Shown piece by piece: positions 32,144 to 40,924 of a DNA stretch of 64,000 nt. Each line of letters begins with the position of its first letter. Positions within the stretch are counted from its first letter, which is position 1. The stretch covers positions 186,001 through 250,000 of the forward strand of contig CAVXOR010000001.1 in assembly GCA_963763475.1 (NCBI GenBank), in the 5' to 3' direction. This DNA is from AC-32 sp963763475 (GTDB lineage Bacteria > Actinomycetota > Thermoleophilia > Gaiellales > Gaiellaceae). The position numbers were made by a program, and so were the translations under genes. A model generated the notes under the pieces. The model ran no database searches, was not told the origin of the DNA, and was given only the letters and a program-made list of their open reading frames with translations.

Positions 32144-32920
32144 ATGGCTGTTCCGACCCGTAAGGATTTCGTGAACATGGACGAAAGGGAAGCGCTACAG
32201 ACGCTGAAGGGGCTCGGCTTCGACGAGGCCGACGCGCGGACGCTCGCCGACCACTTCACCGACGCCGAGCGCCGCGGCAAGACCGGGCACGGCTTCTCGC
32301 GGGTCGAGTGGCTCGCGACGCGGCCGTTCGAGCTCGATCCCTCCGCCCGGCCGCAGCGCCTCGTCGGCGAGCCGGGCTACGAGCGCTGGGACGGCAACGG
32401 CGCGCTCGGCTACCTGACCCTGGCCGCGGTCGTCGAGGCGCAACTCGCCGACCCGCCCGAGCACGGCCGCCTCGTGGTCATGCAGCGCACGTTCCCGACC
32501 GGGATGCTCGGCTACTGGGCCCGCAAGCTCGCCGACGGCGGGCTCGTGGCGGCGCTGACCGCGACCTCGCCCGCGCGCCTCGGCCACCCCGAGGGCGGGC
32601 CGAAGCTGACCGGCACGAACCCGCTTGCGATCGCGATCCCGAGCGCCGAGAGCGAGCCACTCGTGAGCGACGTCTCGATGGGCCGGGTCACCTACGGCGA
32701 GGTGCTGGCCGGAGAGGCGAACGAGGACGAGCTGGCGCCGTTCGGCGGCGAGCACGCTCACAAGGCGTTCGCGCTCGCGCTCGGCCTGCAGCTGCTGGTG
32801 GACTCGCTCGTCGCGGAGCCGGGCCACGGCGCCTTGCTGCTCGTCGCGCGGCCGGAGGCCGACCCGCTGCCCGAGCTACGAGCCCGGGCCGCCGGTCTGC
32901 GCCTGCCCGGTGATCGCTAG
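32144..32920 (+). CDS. Short Ldh_2 family (malate/L-lactate dehydrogenase-like) protein
   Basis: 258 aa against 330-360 for typical Ldh_2 NAD(P) oxidoreductases. Recognisable blocks: GHGFSRVEWLA (family SHGxxR), WDGNGALGYLTLAAVVEAQ, KLTGTNPLAIAIPSAESEP (GTNPxAxAxP), LVSDVSMGRVTYGEVL and FGGEHAHKAFALALGLQLLV. The second catalytic region, normally around HFG, reads TFPTGMLGYWARKL, so the histidine is missing. It may be inactive as a dehydrogenase or have another role. ATG 32144 is the chosen start; ATG 32177 is possible. The end overlaps the convergent cupin gene by 45 bases. Confidence 0.75.
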   Translation: MAVPTRKDFVNMDEREALQTLKGLGFDEADARTLADHFTDAERRGKTGHGFSRVEWLATRPFELDPSARPQRLVGEPGYERWDGNGALGYLTLAAVVEAQLADPPEHGRLVVMQRTFPTGMLGYWARKLADGGLVAALTATSPARLGHPEGGPKLTGTNPLAIAIPSAESEPLVSDVSMGRVTYGEVLAGEANEDELAPFGGEHAHKAFALALGLQLLVDSLVAEPGHGALLLVARPEADPLPELRARAAGLRLPGDR

Positions 32921-33547
32921 AAACCGAGGGTCGTCCTTGAGAGACGCGAAGTCCTCGTCGTCGGGCGCGTACTTCGTCACGACGGCCTGGTCGATCTCGG
33001 CCGCACGCTTCAGGTTTGCGAGCGCTTCGTCGCCGTTCCCGAGCCGAGCCTCGGCGCACGCGAGATTGTAGTAGCCCTGCCACGCGTCCGGGTAAGCCTC
33101 GAGGCCGGCCTCGAACTCGCGGCGGGCAGCCTGCTCGTCGCCCTGGTTGAGCAGCGACATGCCGGCGAACGTCCACTCCCAGCCCGACGGCTTGAAGACC
33201 TCACCCGGCTTGGCCCCGATCCCGAGCACGGTCGTCCCCGGCTCGGCGGCGACGGCGCCGCGCGGCGTGCCCGGTGGACAGTGCACGAGCGTGCCGACAG
33301 GAGCGTCGTGCTCCTCGTCGTCGACCATGAACGTCGCGCGGCCGGAGACGACGACGTAGAGCTCCTCGTGCCCGCCCTCCTCGCGGTGCTCCTCGACCAC
33401 TCGTTGGCCGGCCTCGTCCGCGGTGTACGCGTTGACGCCGAAGGCCTCGATGTCGAAGTGCCGTCGGACGGGCCGCCAGGTGAGGCCCTCCTGGCCCTCG
33501 ATCGGGTAGCGCTCGAGCTCCTCGATCCGCGCGATGTTGTCGCTCAC
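32876..33547 (-). CDS. Cupin and TPR domain protein
   Basis: 223 aa. Residues ~55-115 form a cupin barrel (REEGGHEELYVVVSGRATFM, then GTLVHCPPGTPRGAVA). Residues ~125-200 form TPR helices (AGMSLLNQGDEQAARREFEA, YYNLACAEARLGNGDEALAN). The function is unknown; the cupin metal site has HEELY with glutamate and one histidine. It is the last gene of a four-gene minus-strand operon and overlaps the upstream DUF1028 gene by four bases. Confidence 0.8.
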   Translation of the reverse strand: MSDNIARIEELERYPIEGQEGLTWRPVRRHFDIEAFGVNAYTADEAGQRVVEEHREEGGHEELYVVVSGRATFMVDDEEHDAPVGTLVHCPPGTPRGAVAAEPGTTVLGIGAKPGEVFKPSGWEWTFAGMSLLNQGDEQAARREFEAGLEAYPDAWQGYYNLACAEARLGNGDEALANLKRAAEIDQAVVTKYAPDDEDFASLKDDPRFLAITGQAQTGGPGS

Positions 33548-34374
33548 GTCTGCCTCCTCAGCTCGTCGAGCACGACCGGGTCGACGCGTTCGACCCCGTC
33601 AACGCGCTCTTCCAGGTTCTCCTTCCCCGCCCAGGCGTTGAACGCCGTGTCGAGGTCGCCCTCGAAGCCGAGCCGGCCGAGGCGCTCCCGCAGCTCCCCG
33701 GCGAGTCCGTCGTCGACGTCCAGCCATTCCTCCGGCGGCGTCTTGCCGAAGATCGCCTGGTGCATGCCGTAGATCCGGCGCAGCTCCTCGAGCGGGCGCT
33801 CGTGCTCGTCCACGCGCAGGTCGACGATGCTGTGGGAGAGGCCCGCGTAGCCGCCGTCTCGCTCGACCACGAGTAGCGCTGACGATTGCTGCCCGCGGCG
33901 GTCGCCACCTGCGGCCTGCGCCGCGTCGAGGCAGTCGAGCAGGCGCTCGGCGAGCGGTGCGCCGGCGGTGCGCTCGAAGCTCTCGACGATCGCGTCGACC
34001 GTCTCGGCGGAGACGAGGATGTTCCCCTGCGCCGCGTAGCAGGGCCCGGTGCGGTGCCCGGCCCAGTCCATGCACTCCGAGCCGGTGTAGCTCGCGCTGC
34101 CGCCCTTGCCGTCCACGACCCCGAGCTGCCGGTGCTCGCGCTCCTTGTCTGCCGAGGTCAGCCGCTCGACGACCTCTTCCGCGCTCAGTCCCTCACGCAG
34201 CAGGGCGAGGCCGTCGGGGCCGTAGCGCGGGTTCGCGTAGGACTGGGTCGCGATCGCCCCGACCTGCGGCTCGGCCCACGGCACCACCGAGCCGACGCCG
34301 AGGAACTTCGACTGCGTGGCGACGCCCCAGTGGCCCGCCTCGAGATCACAGGCCGCGATCGAGTACGTGGCGAC
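33544..34374 (-). CDS. DUF1028 family protein (Ntn-hydrolase-like), non-canonical start
   Basis: The family N-terminus TYSIAACDLEAGHWGVATQ, then KFLGVGSVVPWAEPQVG and AIATQSYANPRYGPDGLALL, is encoded from 34368 down, but the only ATG/GTG/TTG is GTG 34287, which would remove the conserved first strand. The frame is open from 34386, and the plausible start is GTC 34374, one base after the stop of the upstream gene. Other family marks are GSECMDWAGHRTGPCYAAQG and GNILVSAETVDAI. About 276 aa from 34374 (247 from GTG). DUF1028 proteins have an Ntn-hydrolase-like fold; substrate unknown. Confidence 0.75.
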   Translation of the reverse strand, partial: VATYSIAACDLEAGHWGVATQSKFLGVGSVVPWAEPQVGAIATQSYANPRYGPDGLALLREGLSAEEVVERLTSADKEREHRQLGVVDGKGGSASYTGSECMDWAGHRTGPCYAAQGNILVSAETVDAIVESFERTAGAPLAERLLDCLDAAQAAGGDRRGQQSSALLVVERDGGYAGLSHSIVDLRVDEHERPLEELRRIYGMHQAIFGKTPPEEWLDVDDGLAGELRERLGRLGFEGDLDTAFNAWAGKENLEERVDGVERVDPVVLDELRRQT

Positions 34375-34375
34375 C

Positions 34376-34651
34376 CTAACCGTAGGTCAGCTCCGTCAGG
34401 TCGAGCTCGAGCAGCTCGCGCTTGTCCGCAGGGACGAGCACCGAGGACACCTCCGGTCTCGCGAGTGCCGCCTTGACGGCATCCGCGGAGTCGGCCCGCA
34501 CGACGACGGGACGGCCCTCGTCGTGGGCTTGCTTCAGCTCCTTCTCATCCGAGACGTCGTTCAGCAGGAGCGCGTCGCCCAGCTCCAGCTCGCCCTCGAC
34601 GGCGATCTCCGGGACCTGCAATCCCGTGGCGCCGAACCAGCGTTGCCTCAA
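34376..34651 (-). CDS. Small protein of unknown function (91 aa)
   Basis: No family recognised. The sequence begins RQRWFGATGLQVPEIAVEGE and continues with an acidic, strand-helix pattern ending LVPADKRELLELDLTELTYG; the PEVSSVLVPAD segment resembles a half-barrel but that is weak. TTG 34651 overlaps the stop of the upstream hydrolase (TTGA) and the gene ends one base before the proposed DUF1028 start. The tight coupling to both neighbours supports a real gene. Confidence 0.6.
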   Translation of the reverse strand: MRQRWFGATGLQVPEIAVEGELELGDALLLNDVSDEKELKQAHDEGRPVVVRADSADAVKAALARPEVSSVLVPADKRELLELDLTELTYG

Positions 34652-35343
34652 ACCGTGGTCGTCTCCCCGGGCTGCAGCTCGATGATCTCGACGCCGGATG
34701 CCTGTTGCCGCAGCTCGTCGGGCGTGCCCTTCAGCAGCGGGAACGTCCCGTAGTGGCAGGGGATGCACCGCTTCGTCCCGAGCAGCTCCAGTGCGACCCC
34801 GGCCTCGCGCGGGTCCATCGTGAAGTGCCCGCCGATCGGCAGGATCGCCACGTCGGGTGAGTAGATCCGACCGATGAGCTGCATGTCGCCGAAGACGCAG
34901 GTGTCGCCGGCGAAGTAGAGCGTGGTGCCGTTCTCGAGCTCGAGCACGATCCCGGCGGCCTCGCCCAGATAATCCCCGTCGTCCGAGCCGCTCGAGTGGA
35001 AGGCGTTCACGAGCGTGGCCTTGATCCCGTCGACCTCGACCGTGCCGCCCTTGTTCGAGCCCGGCAGGTCGTCCATCTCCGCCCCCTGCTTCTCCAGCCA
35101 GGCCTTCAGTTCGACGTTTGCCACGACCGCCTGCGGCTTGAACTGCTTGGTCAGCTCGACCGTCTCGCCCACGTGGTCGCCGTGTCCGTGCGTGATCGCG
35201 ATCATGTCGATCCGTTCCGGTTCCTTTTCGGAGTCGGGGCATTTCGGGTTGCTCAGCCAGGGATCGACGTAGATCCGCTTGCCCTCGGATGAGTCGACGC
35301 GGAAGCTCCCGTGACCCAGCCACGTCACCGACACATCGGCCAT
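34648..35343 (-). CDS. Metallo-beta-lactamase fold hydrolase (UPF0173/UlaG-like)
   Basis: 231 aa. The metal motif is ITHGHGDHVGE near residue 51, with further ligands in LYFAGDTCVFGDM and PCHYGTFPLL; the N-terminus VTWLGHGSFRVDS is typical of UPF0173. A cytoplasmic hydrolase of unknown substrate. ATG 35343 has a ribosome site GAGAGGAG about six bases upstream, so this is the translated start of the operon: hydrolase, 91-aa protein, DUF1028, cupin-TPR. Confidence 0.88.
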   Translation of the reverse strand: MADVSVTWLGHGSFRVDSSEGKRIYVDPWLSNPKCPDSEKEPERIDMIAITHGHGDHVGETVELTKQFKPQAVVANVELKAWLEKQGAEMDDLPGSNKGGTVEVDGIKATLVNAFHSSGSDDGDYLGEAAGIVLELENGTTLYFAGDTCVFGDMQLIGRIYSPDVAILPIGGHFTMDPREAGVALELLGTKRCIPCHYGTFPLLKGTPDELRQQASGVEIIELQPGETTTV

Positions 35344-35414
35344 TCAGCGCTCCTCTCTCATGGGAGCGGTGAGGGTAACGAAGGAGCCTCGGAGCAGGCG
35401 CCGAACACCTGCGC

Positions 35415-35759
35415 ATGCCTCGCCGGGCGATACCTGTCGGGCTCGTGATCGCAGCGGCAGCGGCGGACGGGGCAGGGGTCCATGGGCTCGCCTTCTACGC
35501 GTTGCTGCTCGCGGTGCCGGCCGCGGCGGTCGCGGCGCTCGAGGCCTTCGGCCGTGTGCTCGACGGCGCGAACGAGCACCTGCATGCGCTCCTCTGGACG
35601 TTCGTCCTCGCGCTGGTCGTGGTCGGAGCGGCTGTCCGCGCGCCCGCCGTGGCCGAGGACGTCGTCCCGACTCTGGCCCGCTCTGCCCTGCTGGCTTGCC
35701 TGGCCGTCTTCTGCGTCCAGGCCGTGGTCGCCGCGACCGAGGAGCTGCGGGGCCGCTAG
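35415..35759 (+). CDS. Small membrane protein of unknown function (114 aa)
   Basis: No family recognised. Three or four hydrophobic segments: AIPVGLVIAAAAADGAG, LAFYALLLAVPAAAVAALEA, LLWTFVLALVVVGAAVRAP and LLACLAVFCVQAVVAATEEL. Loops are short and positive charges are at the N-terminus. It overlaps the 3' end of convergent nuoN by four bases. ATG 35415 has no clear ribosome site or -10. Confidence 0.6.
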   Translation: MPRRAIPVGLVIAAAAADGAGVHGLAFYALLLAVPAAAVAALEAFGRVLDGANEHLHALLWTFVLALVVVGAAVRAPAVAEDVVPTLARSALLACLAVFCVQAVVAATEELRGR

Positions 35760-37246
35760 AAGAGCGCTTCGGTGGCGTGCCGCGCCGCGTCGATCAGCGG
35801 CTGTACGGCGAAGAAGGAGCCGACCGTGACGACGACTGCCGCCGAGACCGCGCTCTGGAGCGCGAGCTCCCGGGGCGGCGACCCGCCGGCCACGGGCGCG
35901 AGCTGCAGCTCCTCCGAGGGCCGGAAGTACATGGCGCGGATCACGCCGAGGTAGTAGTAGAGGCTGACCGCGGTCGCGGCGACGCCCACGATCACGAGCC
36001 AGGTCCAGCCCGCTTCGTACGCGGCGGAGAAGAGATAGAACTTGCCCACGAAGCCGCCGGTCAGCGGGAAGCCCGCGAAGCCGAGCATGAAGACGGTCAT
36101 CGCCCCGCCCAGCAGCGGCCGCTCCCAGCCGAAGCCCGCGAGGTTCTCGACGGTCACCGGCCGGTTCAGCTCGCGCTCGCGCGCGGCGACGACCGCGAAC
36201 GAGCCGACCGACATCGCGCAATAGGGGATCAGGTAGTAAAGGAGCGCGCGGCCGCCGAGGGCGTTGTTAGCCGCGATCGCGATCAGCATGAAGCCGGCGT
36301 GCGAGATCGACGAGTAGGCCAGCAGCCGCTTGACGCTCGTCTGCACCAGTGCCGCTAGGTTCCCGACCGCCAGCGAGATGCAGGCGATCGCGGCGATCGC
36401 GATCGTCCAGAGCCGCGCTTCCTGCGGGAAGGCGGTCACCAGCACGCGCAGCATCACAACGAGCGCGACCGCCTTCGTCGCGGCCGACATGAACGCGGTC
36501 ACGGGCGTGGGTGCGCCCTCGTAGACGTCCGGCGTCCACATGTGGAACGGCGCAGCCGAGGCCTTGAAGCCGAGCCCGCCGATTACCAGCGCGAGCCCGG
36601 TCACGAGCAGCGCGTCGTGGCTGAGGTCCTGCTGCTGGACGACCTGCGCGATCTCGTGGAACTCGAGCCGCCCCGTCGCGCCGTAGACGAGCGCCGAGCC
36701 GAACAGCAGCATCGCCGAGCCGAAGCCGCCGACGATCAGGTATTTGAGCCCGGCCTCGAGCGAGCCGACGAGCTCGCGGTCGATCGCGCAGAGGATGTAG
36801 AGGCTGATCGAGAACCACTCGAGGCCGAGGAAGAGCGTCATGAACGTGCTCGCGGTGCTGAGGAAGGCCATGCCGGCCCCCGCCCAGGCGAGCAGGGCGT
36901 AGTACTCGGCGACGTGGTCGTCGCTCATCCGCTCCGAGAACGAGGTCCCGACGGCGAGCAGCCCGGAGCCGGCGATGATGATCGTCGTCAGCGCGCCGAG
37001 CCGGTCGCGCTGGATCGCGTCGGCGATCACGCCCTGGCCCGTCTCGGAGTCGGCGAAGAGCATCGCGCCGGCGACGAGCGCGCCTGCGAAGCCGAGCGCG
37101 CAGACGGTCGACGTGACCACGCGCCGGTCGCCCCGGGGCAGCAGCACCGCACAGAGCAGGTTGGCCGCGCCGGCAGCGAGCAGCGCCAGCGCCGGCGCCA
37201 GCGCGAACCAGTCGATGTGCGGGGTGCTCAGGGCGGCGACGATCAC
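35756..37246 (-). CDS. nuoN: NADH-quinone oxidoreductase subunit N
   Basis: Proton-pumping membrane subunit of complex I, 496 aa, about 14 helices. The antiporter-family motif APFHMWTPDVYEGAPTPVTA and the following SAATKAVALVVML are present, with the lysine used in proton transfer. It is the last gene of the operon; its ATG overlaps the nuoM stop by four bases. There is no obvious terminator between it and the convergent small gene. Confidence 0.95.
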   Translation of the reverse strand: MIVAALSTPHIDWFALAPALALLAAGAANLLCAVLLPRGDRRVVTSTVCALGFAGALVAGAMLFADSETGQGVIADAIQRDRLGALTTIIIAGSGLLAVGTSFSERMSDDHVAEYYALLAWAGAGMAFLSTASTFMTLFLGLEWFSISLYILCAIDRELVGSLEAGLKYLIVGGFGSAMLLFGSALVYGATGRLEFHEIAQVVQQQDLSHDALLVTGLALVIGGLGFKASAAPFHMWTPDVYEGAPTPVTAFMSAATKAVALVVMLRVLVTAFPQEARLWTIAIAAIACISLAVGNLAALVQTSVKRLLAYSSISHAGFMLIAIAANNALGGRALLYYLIPYCAMSVGSFAVVAARERELNRPVTVENLAGFGWERPLLGGAMTVFMLGFAGFPLTGGFVGKFYLFSAAYEAGWTWLVIVGVAATAVSLYYYLGVIRAMYFRPSEELQLAPVAGGSPPRELALQSAVSAAVVVTVGSFFAVQPLIDAARHATEALF

Positions 37247-38682
37247 GGCAATGCCTGTCTGACCGTCGAGACGGCCTGCAAGCTGGCGAAGGAGCGGTCG
37301 GTGATCGCGGCCGGCCAGGCCGAGAGAACGAGCAGGATCGCGACCAGGGGCACGACGATCCCGAGCTCGGCCGGGCGCAGGTCTAGCGCCGCCTCCGTGA
37401 CCGACGGCCCGGGCGACTGGTGCAGAACGGCGGAGATCAGCCGCAGCATGTACATCGCCGCGAGCACGATCGCGACCGCGCCGACGACCGCGTAGCCCCA
37501 GCCGGTCTGGAAGACGCCCGCGAGGATCGCGAACTCCCCCGCGAAGGCGGTCGAGCCGGGCACCGCGAGGGCGATCACGCCGGTCGTCATCAGCACGGTC
37601 GCCAGCGCGGGTCTGCCGCGGGCCATGCCGCCGAGCGCGGCCAGCTCACCGGTGGCGGCGCGCCGTTCGATCCCGCCCGCGAGCAGGAAGAGGGCGGCCG
37701 AGATCAGCCCGTGGTTGACCATCTGCAGCACGGCGCCGTTCAGCCCGAGGTCGTTGACGGCGAACAGGCCGAGGGTGATCAGGCCCATCTGCGCGAGGCT
37801 CGAGTAGGCGATCACTCCGCGGAGGTCGGGCGCGCGGAAGGCGAGCAGCGAGCCGTAGACGAGCCCGCAGGCGGCGAGCACGAGGATGGGCGTGCGGAAG
37901 TCCGAGACGGGGCCGGGGAACTTCGCGATCGCGATCCGCAGGAAGCCGTAGGCCGCCGCCTTCGAGACGACGCCGCTCAGCACGGCCGCCACCTCGGGCG
38001 ACGACTCGCGGTAGGCGTCGGGCAGCCAGGCGTGGAGCGGGAAGAGCGGCGCCTTGACCGCGAAGGCGGCGATGAAGCCGAGGAAGATCCAGTCGCTGTC
38101 GCTCGTGCCGGAGCCGACGAGGTCGAACGTGCCTTGGGAGAGGCCGAGGACGATGATCGAGGCCAGCATCAGCAGCGAGCCGGCCATCGTGTAGATCACG
38201 AACAGCAGCGTCGCCCGCAGCCGGCCGGCACCGCCCCAGACGCCGACCAGGAAGTAGAGCGGGACGAGCATCGCCTCCCAGAAGACGTAGAACAGGAGCA
38301 GGTCCTGGGCGACGAAGACGCCGACGAGCGCGCCGGTCAGCAACAGCATCAGGCCGTAGTAGGCGCGTGGGCGCTCGCGCCCCGCCCAGAAGGCGTAGCC
38401 GACCGCCGCCGCCAGCACGACCGCGGTCAGGCCGACGAGCCAGAGCGAAAAGCCGTAGAAGCCGACGTGGTAGGAGACGTTCAGGTCGCTGAACCAGCTC
38501 TGCTGCTCCTCGAGCTGCAGGCCGGGCCTGTCGAAGTCGAAGCGCGCGACGGTGTCGATCCAGAGCGCGACCTCGGCCAGCGCGATGAGCAGCGCGGTGG
38601 CGCCGACGGCGAACGGTCGCAGCGGCAGCAGCATCACGAGCAGCGCGCCGGCGACGGGCAGAAAGATCAGCGCGGTCGTCAT
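37243..38682 (-). CDS. nuoM: NADH-quinone oxidoreductase subunit M
   Basis: Proton-pumping antiporter-like subunit, 479 aa. Family motifs include FYVFWEAMLVPLYFLVGVWG (key glutamate of helix 5), PLFPLHAWLPDAYRESSPEV and SLAQMGLITLGL. ATG 38682 overlaps nuoL by four bases. Confidence 0.95.
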   Translation of the reverse strand: MTTALIFLPVAGALLVMLLPLRPFAVGATALLIALAEVALWIDTVARFDFDRPGLQLEEQQSWFSDLNVSYHVGFYGFSLWLVGLTAVVLAAAVGYAFWAGRERPRAYYGLMLLLTGALVGVFVAQDLLLFYVFWEAMLVPLYFLVGVWGGAGRLRATLLFVIYTMAGSLLMLASIIVLGLSQGTFDLVGSGTSDSDWIFLGFIAAFAVKAPLFPLHAWLPDAYRESSPEVAAVLSGVVSKAAAYGFLRIAIAKFPGPVSDFRTPILVLAACGLVYGSLLAFRAPDLRGVIAYSSLAQMGLITLGLFAVNDLGLNGAVLQMVNHGLISAALFLLAGGIERRAATGELAALGGMARGRPALATVLMTTGVIALAVPGSTAFAGEFAILAGVFQTGWGYAVVGAVAIVLAAMYMLRLISAVLHQSPGPSVTEAALDLRPAELGIVVPLVAILLVLSAWPAAITDRSFASLQAVSTVRQALP

Positions 38683-40619
38683 CGCACCGCGACGAAGACG
38701 ACGGTCAGGACGGCGATGCTGGCGGCGATCGCGAGGACGTACGTCCGCACGAGCCCGGTCTGCAGCCGGCTCGTGTCACGCCCGGCCAGGCCGAATCCCT
38801 TCACGAGCTCGCGCACCGAGCCGAAGACGAGCGGCCGCTCGATCCAGCGCGCGAGGCCCGTGGCCAGGAACACGGCCGGCCGGTAGAACGCGAAGTCGTA
38901 GGCCTCGTCGAAGTAGAACTTCCGCTCCAGCAGCGTCTGGGCCCAGGCGACCCTCGGCGCCGAGGCTGTGCGCGAGCCGTAGATCAGCCAGGCGAGCGCG
39001 ATCCCGCCGGCGCCGAGCAGCACGGCCAGGATCGACGAGACCGCCTCCTGCGTGCCGCTCGCCTCGACGAGCGGCCGCGCCACCGGGTCGAGCCAGGTGG
39101 TGAGCGGCGTCCAGACCCCGGCGAACTGCAGGAAGCCGCCGATCAGGGTCAGCACCGCGAGCACGCCGACGGTCGACGTCATCGAGAGCGGTCCCTCGCC
39201 GGCGTGCATGTGCTCCTCGTGACCCTCGTGGCCGAGGTGCCCCTCGCGTGCGTGTGCGTGTGATCCCACCATCAGGTGCTCGCGCACGAACGGGCTGGGC
39301 TCGCCCCAGAAGACGACGAACAGCATGCGAAAGGCGTAGAGGCCCGTCAGGAAGGTGCCGACCATGCCCGCGACCCAGAGCAGCTGGCCGTACCAGCCGC
39401 TGGCCAGCGCGGCGGCGAGGATCGAGTCCTTCGAGAAGAAGCCCGCGAAGGGCGGGATCCCTGCGAGCGAGAGCGCGCCGATCGCGAAGGCGATGAACGT
39501 GAACGGCAGCAGCCGCCGCAGGCCGCCCATCTTGCGGATGTCCTGCTCGCCGGCGAGCGCGTGGATGACGATCCCGGCGGCCATGAACAGCAACGCCTTG
39601 AAGAAGGCGTGCGTCATCAGGTGGAACATGGCGTTCGGGTACGCGCCCAGCCCGGCCGCGAGGAACATGTAGCCGATCTGCGACATCGTCGAGTAGGCGA
39701 TCACTCGCTTGATGTCGACCTGGACGAGCGCGATCAGGCCGGCGACGACGAGCGTGATCGCGCCGAGCCCGGCCGACAGCTCGAGAACCTTCGGCGCCTG
39801 CTCGAAGATCGAGGCCGTGCGGACGATCAGGTAGACGCCGGCGGTCACCATCGTCGCCGCGTGGATCAGGGCGCTGACCGGCGTCGGGCCCTCCATCGCG
39901 TCGGGAAGCCACGTGTGCAGCGGCAGCTGCGCCGACTTCGCGACCGCGCCGCCGAGCAGGCCGAGCGCGATCAGGTTGATCGCCCAGCTGCCGCCGATCG
40001 ACTGCGAGAAGACGACCTCGAAGTCCAGCGAGCCGGTGCGCTGGATCAGCAGGAAGAGCGCGAGCGCCATCGTGGCGTCGCCGATCGCGTTGACCACGAA
40101 CGCCTTCTTGGCGGCCGCCACCGCGGTCGGGCGATCGTGCCAGAAGCCGATCAGCAGGTACGAGGAGAGGCCGACGAGGCCCCAGCCGACGAGCAGGAGC
40201 AGCAGGTTCCCGGCCTGGACGAGCAGCAGCATCGAGAAGACGAACAGCGCCATGTAGGCGAAGTAGCGCCGCTCCTCGTCGTCGCCCTCCATGTAGCCGA
40301 TCGAGTAGAGGACGATCAGCATCCCGACGCCGGAGACGACGAGCATCATGAAGACCGAGAGCGGGTCGACCACGATCCGCAGGCCGAAGTCGAGCTGGCC
40401 GGCGGTCAGCCAGCTCCAGAGCGTCGAGGGGTGGTAGCGCTGGTCGGGCTCGTCGCCGAGCAGGCCTGCGAACGAGACGATCGCGGCCACGAACGAGACT
40501 GCGACGGAGAGCGTCGCGAGGTAGCCGGCGCCGCGGCGCGAGAGCCGGTTGCCCGCGAGCGTGATCAGGAGCGCCGCGGCCAGCGGCGCGAACAGGCAGA
40601 TCCAGGCCGCCGTGATCAT
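38679..40619 (-). CDS. nuoL: NADH-quinone oxidoreductase subunit L
   Basis: Distal antiporter-like subunit with the long lateral helix, 646 aa. It contains LPLHTWLPDAMEGPTPVSAL, HAATMVTAGVYLIVRT and IAYSTMSQIGYMFLAAG, and ends in a C-terminal helix. A His/Glu-rich loop (HAHAREGHLGHEGHEEHMHA, near residue 452) is more histidine-rich than usual and could bind metal. GTG or ATG at 40619 overlaps nuoK by four bases. Confidence 0.95.
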   Translation of the reverse strand: MITAAWICLFAPLAAALLITLAGNRLSRRGAGYLATLSVAVSFVAAIVSFAGLLGDEPDQRYHPSTLWSWLTAGQLDFGLRIVVDPLSVFMMLVVSGVGMLIVLYSIGYMEGDDEERRYFAYMALFVFSMLLLVQAGNLLLLLVGWGLVGLSSYLLIGFWHDRPTAVAAAKKAFVVNAIGDATMALALFLLIQRTGSLDFEVVFSQSIGGSWAINLIALGLLGGAVAKSAQLPLHTWLPDAMEGPTPVSALIHAATMVTAGVYLIVRTASIFEQAPKVLELSAGLGAITLVVAGLIALVQVDIKRVIAYSTMSQIGYMFLAAGLGAYPNAMFHLMTHAFFKALLFMAAGIVIHALAGEQDIRKMGGLRRLLPFTFIAFAIGALSLAGIPPFAGFFSKDSILAAALASGWYGQLLWVAGMVGTFLTGLYAFRMLFVVFWGEPSPFVREHLMVGSHAHAREGHLGHEGHEEHMHAGEGPLSMTSTVGVLAVLTLIGGFLQFAGVWTPLTTWLDPVARPLVEASGTQEAVSSILAVLLGAGGIALAWLIYGSRTASAPRVAWAQTLLERKFYFDEAYDFAFYRPAVFLATGLARWIERPLVFGSVRELVKGFGLAGRDTSRLQTGLVRTYVLAIAASIAVLTVVFVAVR

Positions 40620-40924
40620 CCGCGCAGCGTCGAGAGCTTGTCGACGTCGAGGTCAAGCTTGCGGCGCGCGATCGCGACGATCAACCCGAGGCCGACGACG
40701 ACCTCGGAGGCCGCGACCGCCATCACCGTCAACGCGAAGATCTGCCCGTCACCCTGGGCGTAGTGGCGCGAGAAGGCGATCAGGGCCAGGTTGGCGCCGT
40801 TGAGCATGATCTCCAGCGAGAGCAGCACGATCAGCGGGCTGCGCCGGATCAGGACGCCGAGCGCTCCCGTGCAGAAGAGGAAGCCGGCGACGCACAGGTA
40901 CCAGACGACCTCAGGACCCTTCAT
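40616..40924 (-). CDS. nuoK: NADH-quinone oxidoreductase subunit K
   Basis: Three-helix subunit of 102 aa. The conserved glutamate is in LLSLEIMLNGANLALIAF and the second in MAVAASEVVVGLGLIVAI. ATG 40924 overlaps the nuoJ stop (ATGA). Confidence 0.95.
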   Translation of the reverse strand: MKGPEVVWYLCVAGFLFCTGALGVLIRRSPLIVLLSLEIMLNGANLALIAFSRHYAQGDGQIFALTVMAVAASEVVVGLGLIVAIARRKLDLDVDKLSTLRG

